The notes beneath the pieces were generated by a model. It was not told the origin of the DNA. It searched no databases and saw nothing but the letters and a program-made list of their open reading frames with translations. DNA of 64,000 nt, from NCBI RefSeq assembly GCF_003573695.1, contig NC_039362.1:110773120-110837119 (forward strand), written 5' to 3'. Position 1 is the first letter of the stretch, and each line of letters opens with the position of its first letter. Shown here in pieces: positions 1 to 11,149 of the stretch. This DNA comes from Papaver somniferum (Eukaryota > Streptophyta > Magnoliopsida > Ranunculales > Papaveraceae). A program made the translations under genes and the position numbers.

Positions 1-206
1 TCATCGAATTCTCAACGGAGAGTACTTTCTCTCAGAGTACATGTAGATATGTAGTCTCACGACTGGATAACGACATATCTCATGAATACTGAAAACTTTC
101 AGTGATTATTTCTATATAGCATCACGAGATGGACGGCTACTAGACAGCTTGCTCTGCTAGTATAGAGCGACAACGTCTTCAGGAACAAACAACAAGTTTA
201 CCCTGA

Positions 207-216
207 CTATATAAAG
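207..216 (+). promoter_or_regulatory. Likely TATA box of the A LTR
   Basis: CTATATAAAG lies about 305 bp from the reconstructed LTR start. It is conserved in the other two A LTRs, on the minus strand near 36005-36020 and 47585-47600. Transcription starting about 30 bp downstream would give a short U3 and an unusually long (about 3.1 kb) R-U5. Inferred from sequence only. Confidence 0.5.
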
Positions 217-324
217 GATATGACTTACCGGCAAGCTCATATCGGGATAATTAATGCTCCTAGACAACTTGCTATGCTAGTATAGATCCACAAAGTTAAT
301 TATTCCTAATTACAATTGTTCATA

Positions 325-620
325 TTCCATGGTCGAATCCACGACTGGTCCCATGGAATGGCAATAACGATTGTTCTGATTCTATGATCGAATCCACGAC
401 TTAATAGTAATAACTATATTATCCCATTACTCCGATTTCATGATCGAATCCACGACTGGTCTCATAAATGGTAATAGATAAACCTTAATTACTCCGATTC
501 TATGGTCGAATCTACGATCCCATGGAATGATAATGCTCACTTTATTATTATGAATTCTTAGTCGAATCCTCAGCTGATCCTATGAATTAATAATAAACAT
601 CTTATTACTCAGTTTTGTGA
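325..620 (+). repeat. Degenerate tandem repeat of palindromic units in the A LTR
   Basis: Five units spaced about 54-61 bp share the core TCGAATCCACGAC, at roughly 328, 382, 439, 500 and 558. It is flanked by CCATGG-like arms that pair with each other (CATGG...CCATG). The same ladder appears in reverse in the other A LTRs (35650-35910, 47225-47480). Confidence 0.75.
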
Positions 621-837
621 ATTATTCTCCACTGAATTCCACAATTAGTAATAAATAATCAACAACCGAGCGTCTGAGCTACCTCCAAGTAAACCCCGAT
701 TCAAATGGTGAAGGTGTATTCAACGATGATACACTAACAGTCACCGCACGAACGAGTATTTCAAAAATACAACGAAACGATGAACCTATGAAAAATAGAG
801 AAGAAAATAATAAATAATTAAAAATATTGACCAGGGT

Positions 838-1650
838 GCTGGGAGCACGGACACACGACCGACTGACCGTGTCATGGTCAACCCCACACCAGTTTTATAT
901 TTTTGCATTTTTATTATTTTCCATGATTTTATGAAAATTCTCTCATTTTATCAAATCTCCTTCGTCTCGAGGAAACTCCTCGGTTTCATGGTACTTCCAT
1001 AAATCCGTAAAAATAATATAAAATTAAGGAAAGGAGTGTGGGGCGTGACCATTAGCCAACCGGCCATGCCTTGGTCCCAACCGCCCCCACACCCCAAGGT
1101 TTCTTATTATTTTATTATTATTATTATTTCTCTAATTTCATGAAAAAACTTCTTGATTTCATGGTATTTTTGCACAAATCATCAAATAATAATAAAATAA
1201 AATAAAATATGAAAACTTGTGGGACCGGGCCTTGGCCGTCCGGCCATGCCCTAACCGGTCCCACACACCCCTTTTTTATTAGTTTTCATTGAATTCATCA
1301 AATTCCTTGATTTCATGGTATTTCTCTCAAATTAGGAAAAATTCCCTCAAATCATCAAAATACCTAAAAATATTAAAAAAATAGGGAAACTCGTGGGACC
1401 GGGACCTAGCCGGCCGGCCATGCCTTCCACGGTCCCACACGCCCTTGTTTTTATTATTTTAATATTTTTTGCTTCCTTGAACTTATGAAAACTTTTTCAA
1501 TTCATGGAAACTCCCTAAATTCATCAAATTTCTCAAAATTCATGAATTTTTCATAAAATCATCAAAATATTATAAAATTAAGGAAAAGGCACCACGGGAC
1601 CGTGGTCATGACCGGCCGACCATTCATTGACCACAGCGGTCCCATGCCTC
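838..1650 (+). repeat. Ladder of GC-rich hairpins in AT-rich LTR sequence
   Basis: Five GC-rich blocks of about 55-65 bp, near 840, 1030, 1215, 1390 and 1580, recur every 175-195 bp. They are separated by AT-rich stretches that themselves repeat (TTTCATGGTATTT-like). Most blocks read GTGGGACCG...GGCC...CGGTCCCAC, so each can fold on itself. The ladder is kept in the other A LTRs (34560-35360 and 46115-46950), apart from a partly deleted block near 35150. Confidence 0.8.
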
Positions 1651-2397
1651 CTCATTCCTTATTTTATAATTATTTTTCATCATCTCATGGTGTTTTCCTC
1701 AGTTTCGTCGAAACCCTAATTTTGGCATATTTTCTCGAATGGATGCTCAATTGCACGCCAGAAAATATCAAAATTCTCAGTACTGAGACGCGGACGCCTT
1801 GGGGACACGAGCACGCTATCTTGACCGACCAAGATTGTCTCTTTGGCTCACGGAAGCCGGTCCCATCAATTTTCATAGTTTTGACCTAATTTGCACAATT
1901 GCTCGTATTAGGTCCAAAAATCTCCCAAACACTTTGGATTTTCATGAAGTGATCGTTAGGCGGTCACGGGACAACCCAGGGCCGGTTTCATGAATCCATG
2001 GTCGGTCCCTCACCTCGTCATAATTAATTAGGTTTTCTCACCTAAGGCTCAGACGAGCGATCTTGAATAAATGATTAAGCCAGCATTTGATCATTCTTTC
2101 ACCAAAAAATCGTCAACTCTTCATGAGTTCTTTGTATTTTCTCACGTGAGCATATGGACACTACATGGTTGACCCACGGTCCATGTAGTCGCTCCTTCCT
2201 TCGTCCCATGGTTGAAATTCTGACGAACTATGAATTGATCATCAATTGATCAAATTAGGGTTTCTGAATCCAAGGATCATCATTCCAGATTCCAACCTTA
2301 ATAATTTTACGACGGCCTCATGGTCATTAATTTTATTAATTATGCTCGGTTCAACGACCAGTATTCTAATTAATATTTTTGGTACGCTGCCAATAAT

Positions 2398-2560
2398 CCA
2401 TCAGATGAGCAACACATGCTCAGACGATCAAATATTCAACAATTCATCACATGAGCAGCACTTGCTCAGATGAGGAATATTTTCTCAATATTGGTTCAAC
2501 AATCAATATTCAACGATCCATCAAATGAGCAATACTTGCTCACTTCATCGTAAGAACTAT
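2398..2560 (+). repeat. Repeated GAGCA/TGCTC mini-hairpins
   Basis: Three nearby copies of the inverted motif GAGCA-5 nt-TGCTC (about 2407, 2452 and 2526) lie between repeats of CAATATTCAAC. The same array is seen in reverse at 33660-33810 and 45220-45365. Confidence 0.65.
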
Positions 2561-3368
2561 ACCTCTGTCTCATGACATGTTCAATTCATGAGTTTCAGAA
2601 CATCATGTTCAACTCAACGACTACATGTACTCATCGTCCCATCAAACCACGAAGTCATCAATTGACTAACAAACCACGAGACGTCAATCGTGTCACTTGG
2701 GGGGATATCACTTAGGGTTTTGGTCTGGCGGTCTACGGCACGTGTGTTCAAACACACGATGGAATGTGAGCAAGTCGTGCAATCAGTTGAAGGAATTCAC
2801 GAGGTAGTGGGTGGAAAATCGACCAAGTCTCCACACGTTGAGCAACTGGTTTCAAAAACGACCTCCACTTCCCCACTCCTTGATTCCATCAACTGTCACA
2901 CTTCATGGAATCATGGTGTCTAAAAATTCCAGCAATATAAATAAGTCTCTGAATCATGATTGAATCATCGGCATCATCAGTATCATCAATCTCACGTCTC
3001 ATCAACAACACGAGATCATCAACTCATCAATTGAGTAACTACTCTCAATTGAGCAATTTCAATCACTCGGAGCTTATCGTATTCGGAATTCACACACCCA
3101 CAATCTTTGATTACCATTGATTCCACACATTTCTCAGCTTCCCTCCTACAGATCAACCCATCCTCTCTTGTGACCGAATTTACTCTGGAACGGTCATTGT
3201 CTTGATTTAGGCCAGAGTACTACATATTGATCTCTCGAATCTAAAGCACCCCCTTTGCAGCGGTACATCTGTGTGAGATTTAACATTTCGCTCGGTTCGA
3301 GGAGTCTCCTCCGTACGGTCGTCTCCTCAATTTCTTAAAAACCAGCAAATCGTTTTTCCCCATCTACA

Positions 3369-6300
3369 AGAAGTAATAGAGAAAATCAAATTCAACCACC
3401 AGTTCAACAAACACTAGTACAAGGAAGGAATACAAATTATGATAGGGTGAGTATACACACTTGGAAATCAAATTCAGCAGAAGAAGTAGAAGAAGAGCAA
3501 TAAACCAGAAACCATAGACAGGTAGAGAGAAATCAAGAAGCAGATGAAAGAATAATTCATGGAGATGAGGAAATTGGAGTGTTAGAAATGTTGAGACGAA
3601 GAATACACGAAGAAAGAAGAGCCGAGGCAGAAGAACGTGCGAATTTAACAAGACAAAATCATGAATTGAGGATGGAAAATATGAGACTACAGAGTAGAAG
3701 ATCGAGAAGTATTACAAAATCATATTCAAGATCGACTAGAAGAGAAATGAGGCGAAACTCACCCACAATTAATGCTGGAAACAGTATTCAAGAAGAAACA
3801 TCAAATCCTAATGAAGAATATCGCGAAAATAGAGAAAGAACTGATGATCGTTACGTTCCACAAAATGAAACTTTTGATGATAGGAAAAATGGTAGAAATC
3901 AAGAGAACGGACAACGTCAGGGAAGAAATAACCAAGATGGCGAAGGAAATCGAGAGGAAGGAAGGAAAATTTTACATGAAAGAGAAACTCAAAGAAATCA
4001 ACAGAGATTGAAGAAGAAATTGAAAGATATTATGCTGAACAAGCACGTTTAATTTGCGAACGTGAAAGATTGAGAGCGGAAATGGAAGAACAAGAGCTTC
4101 AGGAGACAATTCGCCAGAACAATCACGACAATCGAGAAAGAAGGCGTACACAAAACCGGAATAACGGTAATATCAATGAAGAGTATGATAGAATACAGAG
4201 GATGACTGAAAGACAGCGAATGGAATTAATAATAAATGAACAAAATCATGAAGGGGAAAATGAGAGACATAATCATATGCGAATTCAAGATAGAGATAAA
4301 GAAGAGACTCGAAGAAGAAGACGAGATGAGGATAATGAAGAAGAAATGCAAAATTTCGCGAGATAAGAAGGACATGAACGCAGAAGAAGGGAGGCAAAAT
4401 TAAAAAGACCAATGGATCAAAATTCAGGTGTAAATAAACAAATCTTGAAAGAGTTAGAAGAAATGAGAGGAATGCTAAATAATAGAGGAGAAGCTAAATA
4501 ATAGAGGAGAAGTAGGAAGAAGACAATTGGATGAAACTATAGAAGAAGCTGCGAAAACTCCATTTACAAGGGAAGTACAATTAGGAGGAATACCACCGAA
4601 ATGCAATTTTCCCGCATTAACCAGCATTTTTGATGGAACAACTTGTGCAATTCAACACATTAAAGCCTACGTGAGGTGCATGTTGCAATGGGAAAATCAT
4701 GATGATGTATTATGCAAGTATTTCGCATCCAGCTTAACAGGGGAGGCGTTAAAATGGTTCGAAGGTCTACCAAAGAATGCAATAACATCCTTCAATCATT
4801 TGCAGACTACATTCCTGGGGGCATATATAAGTAATAATTCTTCGCGACCTGGTATTGAAGACGTGTTTGGATTAAAACAAAGGATTGGTGAAAGTTTGAA
4901 GCACTTAACTAAAAGATGGAGGACTATGTATAGCGAAATGGCTGGCCGTGTAGATGAGAGATATCTTATATTATCATTTATCAATGCTATGTTTGCAACC
5001 AACCTATTGTATGTCCAAATTTTCAGAGTCAAGAATACGATCACAATGACTGAATTGCGAGAACTTCAAGAAGAATATATTGCTCTAGAGGAAAGGCAAA
5101 ATGAAACGGAATCATACCCAGTTGCGAACACCAGTTCACAAACAACGAATGCAAGCTTATTACCCAAGCTAATAAATACAGTAGCAAATACTTCGCAAGT
5201 ACAACAAGAGAAGGTGACGGGTAACAATCAACAGAAACTGGTGGCTATGGGAAGTCGAGATCAAGAGGAGTATGAAGGAGAAAGAAATTTCTAAAATCGT
5301 GGTGGAAATAACAAGATTCAAAGACTCGATCAACCACAAGAAACTTATGGAGGTCAAAGACAAAACTATAATAAAGGACAAGGAGGTCACAAGGTAGTAT
5401 GGGAAGAAATCAAGATGCCACCTCTAAATGCAAGTGTGAAGAAAATATGGGAAGCTATAATTTTGATGGAGAATATACCAACACCATGGAACATGGGAAC
5501 GGAACCACCTCTAAACCACAGAAGCCATGAGTTTTGTTCTTATCATCATTTTCATGGACATACAACAAATGATTGCAGAAATGTAAAAAGAATTATTCTG
5601 AGAATGATAGATCAAGGAAAACTAAACCACTTTTTGGTAGGGCACCCACAATCTCAACCATTGCCACCACCACCAGAACATCACAAAGTAAACACGATGA
5701 AAAAGAAGGAAACATTCTTCATAGAAGTTGGTGCAAAAGCAAAGAATCTATTTTGTCACTCTATCATACATTCATACAAGACAATTGAATATTTTCATGA
5801 CAATGTTTTGAGTAGAGTGTTCGCAAGAGATAACGATGGAAGAGAAATTATGAATATTGCGAAAATCTCGCCACTAAAGGAATGGAAGAAACAAATTATT
5901 TCTTTTACCGCAGAAGAAATCCCCAAAGGTGAAGAGGTACATGATAATCCATTGGTAGTAAAATTATAAATTAATCCAAAACAGAAAGAAGATGAGGATG
6001 ATGAAGCTGAAGATTCATGGGCAATTAATAGGATTCTAATCGATACTGGAAGCTCTGTGAACATCTTATTTTATCATACTTATAAAACTATGGGAGGAAG
6101 AGATGATGATCTTATACCATCAACATATAAGATATATGGTTTTAATGGTACTGCCAACAAGCCTAAAGGGGAGGTTACTATGCGAATTCCATTGAAGGGA
6201 ATATCTTCTGAAATCCTATTATGTGTCGTTGATGTAGAGTCACCCTACAATGCATTAATTGGTCGACCTTGGCTACATGGGATTCTAGGTGTAGCTTCAA

Positions 6301-6521
6301 CTTTCCACCAGTGCATCAAATTTCCTAACCCCAGCGGTGTAGGAATCATAAAGGGAGATTGGGTTGAAGGAAAGAGGTGTTACGAAACTGAGATAGAATC
6401 TTGCGAAGGAAGAGCAAACAAGAAGGAAAATTGGCGACACAAAATCAAAGAGACACAAAGAAGTGAGAGGTTGATGGTGGATACAATCGAACGAAAATAA
6501 GAAGATATGTTACGAAACTAA
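3369..6521 (+). pseudogene. gag-pro: Broken gag-protease of family B copy 1
   Basis: Gag and aspartic protease of a Tat/Ogre-like gypsy element. The N-terminal half is a low-complexity, Arg/Glu/Asn-rich region (3500-4450). A gag core follows (4527-5294, with motifs such as ALKWFEGLP). Next come a CX2HX4HX4C zinc knuckle (5535-5576), the protease catalytic DTG (6042-6050, context ILIDTGSSVN) and the downstream ALIGRPWLHG block. The frame is broken by stops near 3501, 4364, 5292 and 5967, a one-base loss near 4005, and a 19-20 bp tandem duplication at 4470-4510. Copy 2 is open at most of these sites. The final stop at 6519-6521 follows the same residues as in copy 2, so it seems to be the natural end, with no RT after it. 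Confidence 0.85.
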
Positions 6522-6879
6522 TGCTAGCTCAGAATAAAAAAATGGTGAACATACCACTACCAAGGAAGCAGTAGCAGAAAATAACAAAGAAGCAGATGAT
6601 GGCAAAGGTAATAAAAATAAGAAATGTATGAATGATTAATTTGTTGCGACACTCTCGCAATAAGTAAAATTCTCAAAATACATTTTATTGAATGACAAAA
6701 TTGAGATTGCGAAATGCAAATATGATATGATGATGTGCGAGAATCTCGAAGAGATAATAAATTTTACAGAAGACAATCAGAGAACAATGACAAAAGAGAA
6801 GGGGGAAAAACTTTATGGCGTACACCCTAGTTCGCGAATACAATTTCACAAGAGGCAAATATAAGACCTAAAGGACGTC
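6522..6879 (+). other. Non-coding internal region of B, after protease
   Basis: No open frame or domain is seen. The sequence is AT-rich with many TCGC/GCGA motifs and matches 12290-12643 in copy 2. In an autonomous Tat/Ogre element RT-RNaseH-integrase would follow here. Confidence 0.6.
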
Positions 6880-7375
6880 ATATAAGGGGGTACCTGTTGC
6901 ATGGCTCAGGGAAATGCTACACCGCCACCGGAACCTGAGTTATGGAGATTTGGGGTCAATAAAGCCCATCCGGGAGAGGCACCTTGGATTCTCAGCTTAA
7001 GCATATGACTTAGGTTGGGCGACTAAGGTAATAAGGACTCTCCCAAGGAGTGGAGAATCTGATCAAGGCGCCGAGGTACAGGGTTGAGTCAAGAGTGACA
7101 GGGGCGTTTGAAGCGTACCTTGCCATTCTTGACAAGTCTTGGCTTATACTGCACTCGGCCCGAAGAAAACCCCACTTAGGGTGCAGTCTCGTAACCATAA
7201 ACTCTATAGGTAAAAGGGATAAGAGGCTGCGAAAACAACTGGTTGTTGTTAAGACCGGATGGGAGGAGCCAACCTTGTATGGTAGAGGTACGCCTCCTTG
7301 AAGGGGCAACCAGGGGGAAGATAAGGGCGACACCCTCCATTAGGGAGCTGATAAGTGTCTTAAGACGCAAATGTC
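6880..7375 (+). other. GC-richer block shared by both B copies
   Basis: This block of about 500 bp stands out by its higher GC content and matches 11808-12300 in copy 2. One sense frame of 83 codons (7050-7301) and one antisense frame of 64 codons are open in both copies. Neither begins with ATG and I recognise no domain. It could be a packaging or RNA-structure signal, or a relic of lost pol. The function is unknown. Confidence 0.5.
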
Positions 7376-7394
7376 ATGAGCTTTTTACTCGCAA

Positions 7395-7690
7395 GGGTTT
7401 AAGGCTTGTCATATTTGTGCGAAAATCCTGAAGAGGCAATAATACAAAAGAAAAAGATAAGACGAGATCAAAGGGTTTTCGCATGAAAGTGCGAAGACGT
7501 CCTGCGATTTCGTCGCAAGACGGCAATGTCATGGGGATTTATTTTCGCAAGAATATTTAGGCCTGTCATATTGTCGCAACATTCCTGAAGAGGCCATAAT
7601 ACAAAAGAAAAAGTTAAGGCAAGATCAATGGGTTTTTGCATGAAAGTGCAAGAACGTCCTGCGATTTTGCCGCAATGACAAGAGGTGGCA
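7395..7690 (+). repeat. Two-unit tandem repeat, period about 158 bp
   Basis: Units starting near 7401 and 7559 share GGCTTGTCATAT/GGCCTGTCATAT, CCTGAAGAGGC, ATACAAAAGAAAAAG, and a TGCATGAAAGTGC-like then CGTCCTGCGATTT stretch. The insertion point of copy 1 in copy 2 corresponds to the junction of these units. Confidence 0.75.
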
Positions 7691-8108
7691 TAATAAGACC
7701 TTTAATTAGGAAGGCAAAATAAGACCACACAGGAATGAGATTTTGAAAAGAATCAAAATTCACTTCGCATAAGATTGCGAAATTATACATTAATAACTGC
7801 AAAGTTGAGGAACAAAATAAGAAAAGTCAGCAAAATCTCTCATTTGGATACAAATAACAGAGGCAAGTATGGGAATGAATGAAATCAGAAAATATTATTT
7901 GTCTCCATATGATAGATTTACACAAAAATTCAACTCATATGATTATATTGATTAACTGTATTGCAAGGAATAATTGTTTTAATGAATGCAGGTCAAAATG
8001 AAGAAACTCATATATTAAGGAATATGGGGAACCAAAAGAATTCGCAAATATACAGAAAGAAGGAATAAATGTACAAGTATTACAAAAGATCAAAGAAAGA
8101 AACAAAGA
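7691..8108 (+). other. Non-coding spacer before the antisense gene's 3' end
   Basis: AT-rich with scattered TTCGCA/TGCGAA motifs and no supported open frame. It probably holds the 3' UTR and polyadenylation region of the antisense gene. Confidence 0.4.
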
Positions 8109-10783
8109 CTACTTCTTAGTTGATCCTTCATCATCTTCATCAGACTTATTCTCTTCTTCGTCTACATCAGAACTTTCATCTCCATCAGAACCTTCATCAC
8201 CATCAGATTCTTCATCATCAGCTTCGCTATCAGAAATAATCAGACTGGGAATATTCTTTTGGATCTCCTCCAAGAGACAAGGATAATCAGAATGAGGAAT
8301 ACTATGGTCATCACAAACCATTTGGATAGTTTGATTGCGAAAATGCTTCGCAACAGTGATCTTGATTTGATTCTTTAATCTAGAATACTTGTCGTTGCGA
8401 GAAGAAAGATTCTTTGCGAGTTCCTCTTTTTCAACTTCAAGTTCCTCAATCTTTTCACGATATCTACTTTCAGAATCTGCGAGCGAAAGGCATTCAATTA
8501 ATAACTTGATGAAAAATCATAAGAAACAAAAGATTAGTAAAGAAGAACAGTTAATAACCTTCTCTGTCAGAAATCATATCTCTAATCAAGGTTGTATGCT
8601 CAACTTGGAGACTAACATTTACACCTAAATCTTTTCTGGCATCGTCTAAGATTTTCGCATCCCAAGCGAATTCATCCTCATTACTTATAAGAAGACGAGA
8701 ACGAATTTGGTTTTCTCTTTCGCAGAGCTCGATGTTCTTGCAGTTAGCTTCATCTCGTTCAAGTTGAACTTCAAGAAGGGTCTCTTGGAATTTCGCCAAA
8801 GCCTTAGCACCTTGATCAGAGATGCGATCCTTATCATCTATGAGACCGCTAATTTTGGTTCTCAATTCATTGATTTTCTCTTTAGAATTAAGAAGGAGAC
8901 GCTTAAATCGGTTGGCTAAGCCTAAACTAGATCTATGGTCAATTTCTAAAAGGCGAAATTTGGATCTTAGTTCATTCATGGAAAGAGACGAAATTTTATC
9001 ATTTGAGAAACTATTTAAAGATTTATTAAGACGCTCAAGAAGGGTATCATTATCCAAGGCATTAGGAAATGAACGAAGAATGGTAGCTTCATCAGAAAGA
9101 CCATAAATGTCTGCAAAAAGGATCAATTAAATAGGATAAAACAACAGGATGAATGAATGAAGGGAAAGGAGAAAAGTAACATACCATAGAGCTGATTATT
9201 AGCTTGCTGAAGACTAGAGATTTTGTTCTTATACGAAGAAGAATCAACTTCTAGTTGTCTATTTTTCTCGCGAAGACATTTGACTTCAGCTTCCAGTTCC
9301 TCATTCTTTGTGCGAAATTGAAGATTCTTCTTTTCAAGAATTTCGCGTCTCCTCTCCAGATCTGAGGCAACAACGAAAGAAGATTTTCCAGCCTGCGAGA
9401 AAATATAAAAAGTATTGAAATAGAAAGAGATTTTGAGTTACAACAATGAAGAAGTAAAATAATGAAAGCATACCAGACTATTAAGAGAATGCAGAAAATT
9501 GGGAGTCACTGATCTAGAAACTCCGCTAAGAGAATTATCACCATCCAACAAAGGAACATCGCAAATTGTAGCGAGATCTTTACAGGTATTAGCGAATTGA
9601 CTATCTCCCATTCCTTGCAAAGAATCAGAAAAGATGCCAGAGAGCTTAGCCATAGAAAATTCAGACGTAGAATCTTCATTTGCAGCAAGGTCATCATTAT
9701 CCTCATCATTCTCGGAGTTTTCATGAGAAGGAATATTTGAAGGAGAGGAAGAACGGACTTTTCTTTTCTTTGAAGGAGCAGTTGGTTTTTCCATGCGAAG
9801 AGCACCTTTATCTTTATCACCAGTCTTCGTAACATTGGCAGGTTCTTCTATTTCAGCAATAATCTTCACACACAGATAGAAATAAGAAATGGAAACAACA
9901 ATATACTGTTTAGAAATAAGAGAATATTTCTTACCTCGTCTGTATATGAGCGAAGAGATAACAAGGTACTAGTCTTCGCAGTCCTGTTATAACTATCTTT
10001 CAGTTTTTGAATCTGTAGAATTTCGCAAGAGTCAGCGAACAAAAGAATAAAGACAAATAAAGAAATATAAAGTGAGCAAAACTGGAAGAAACATACCTCT
10101 TTCTCCTTCTCGGGCCAAGAGAATACCCAAGGTTGATAGTAGCGAGATTCTCAGGAAGAACATTTGACCCAGCAATGTAAGGTCCTTTTAGCATCAAGGA
10201 AAAAACACACGATTATCATCTTTGGATTGGCGAGGAGTTGTGTTTTTACCAGAATTCCAATCAATGTCTTGCATGAGTATTTTAGCTTCATCAATGTTAT
10301 CTTTCCTTTTCAAACGAATACCCCAGCGAGTATTCTCTTTCTTCATGGAGATCAATTCATAATTTTCAAAGAAACTCGCTACTGTGTATTTCTCAGCAAT
10401 TATCTACAAGTCTGCGAATTTAGGATCCCTAAGTTCTTTGGAGTATAGAGATCCTTTACCAGCACCACGATTAGCGAACTCTAGCATCAGACGGATGCAA
10501 TCCCACTCAATTGGAAGATAGCTCGCAAAAATACCGAGTGAGCGAGAATTTCATAGAACAGAGGAACATCTGGGTCATAGAGAGGAATGGGGAGACCTGC
10601 GAGAATTTGACCTGGTGAAATTATGATTGATTAATCATCACAATATTGATCAGAGAAAAGTTTGATAGAAAGAATTTATTTGGCACTTTCACCAGAAATG
10701 GTAGAAAGTGTGAAACCTTTCTCTGCAAGATCTTTTTGGACGTCTTTTAAGTTTTTCTCATGTTTATGGCCACTTGGAGGCAT
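8109..10783 (-). pseudogene. Antisense seven-exon gene of family B: coiled-coil protein with acidic tail
   Basis: Seven exons on the minus strand can be traced by GT-AG borders: 10783-10693, 10611-10097, 10012-9935, 9863-9474, 9392-9185, 9110-8559 and 8476-8109. ATG is at 10783-10781 and the stop at 8111-8109. Exon 2 encodes a globular part (motifs PIPLYDPDVPLFYEIL and EWDCIRLMLEFA) that loosely resembles the plant 'putative gypsy type transposon' domain; this is my inference. Exon 4 holds a Ser-rich stretch with a basic KKRKVR motif, a possible nuclear signal. Exons 5-7 are strongly coiled-coil and end in an acidic Asp/Glu/Ser tail. Exon 2 has about two one-base frameshifts and a TAG, so the copy is probably dead; exons 4-7 are open. 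It runs against gag, in the place where antisense extra ORFs are known in some plant gypsy elements. Confidence 0.7.
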
Positions 10784-11149
10784 ATTTGAATATAGAGTAT
10801 GGGAATGAATAAAAAGTAAGAAGATTGAAGAGGTAAGGATTACAGTAGCGGAACTTACGGAAGAACAATAGAGTTGCAGAGATGAGAGAATAAAAAGATA
10901 AGAGAAAGTAAAAAGAAAGTGGAAAGAAGAGTAAGAAGAATATATAAAGAAGATTTTTTACTCGAAGAAATAAACACCATTAAGACGAAAATACACGAGC
11001 GGTTGAAAAGCAGCGGTTACAGAAGACGTGTCAAGAAACAGATGGAAGAAAGAATACATGTGATAAATGCAGAATATGAAGAGATGAACAGCTGCGGCAT
11101 TTCTCACATCATTCTCTACTTTGCAGAGAAGATATGAGAAGAGGCAAGA
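10784..11149 (+). other. B 3' internal region and polypurine tract
   Basis: Lies between the antisense gene's start and the 3' LTR. It resembles 16824-17129 in the third B copy. It should contain the antisense promoter. The last bases (11136-11149, GAGAAGAGGCAAGA) form a polypurine tract touching the LTR. Confidence 0.6.

Larger units (their letters stand above)
1..3368 (+). mobile_element. Family A LTR (gypsy, Tat/Ogre type), left 98 bp outside window
   Basis: This is the reverse complement of the LTR at 32837-36322 and 44396-47899 and ends with the same terminus, CCATCTACA. Base 1 matches 36224, so only about 98 bp of the LTR lie outside the window. The right edge abuts family B gag sequence. 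Comparison with the other B copy (around 15750) shows that the LTR interrupts gag just after its first hundred codons. The expected right-hand target duplication would be AGAAG (3369-3373), but the left one is not in the window. It is either a solo LTR or the 3' LTR of a longer A element to the left. No protein is encoded. Confidence 0.9.

Noticed and set aside
1602..1993. Overlapping open frames in the A LTR that also appear at 34218-34567
   Set aside because: They are open in several copies only because the LTR DNA is highly similar. They differ in ends and frames, overlap antisense frames, and show no domain.
3364..3651. Leu/Phe-rich frames opposite to gag (also 14734-15097, 15496-15786)
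   Set aside because: They are complements of the Arg/Glu/Asn-rich gag codons, so hydrophobic by reflection, not membrane proteins.
7050..7301. An 83-codon frame kept in both B copies
   Set aside because: Not called a gene: no ATG, many residue changes between copies, no domain. Kept only as a conserved block.
6880..7375. Possible rRNA or tRNA gene because of higher GC content
   Set aside because: No recognisable tRNA cloverleaf or rRNA core sequence is visible.
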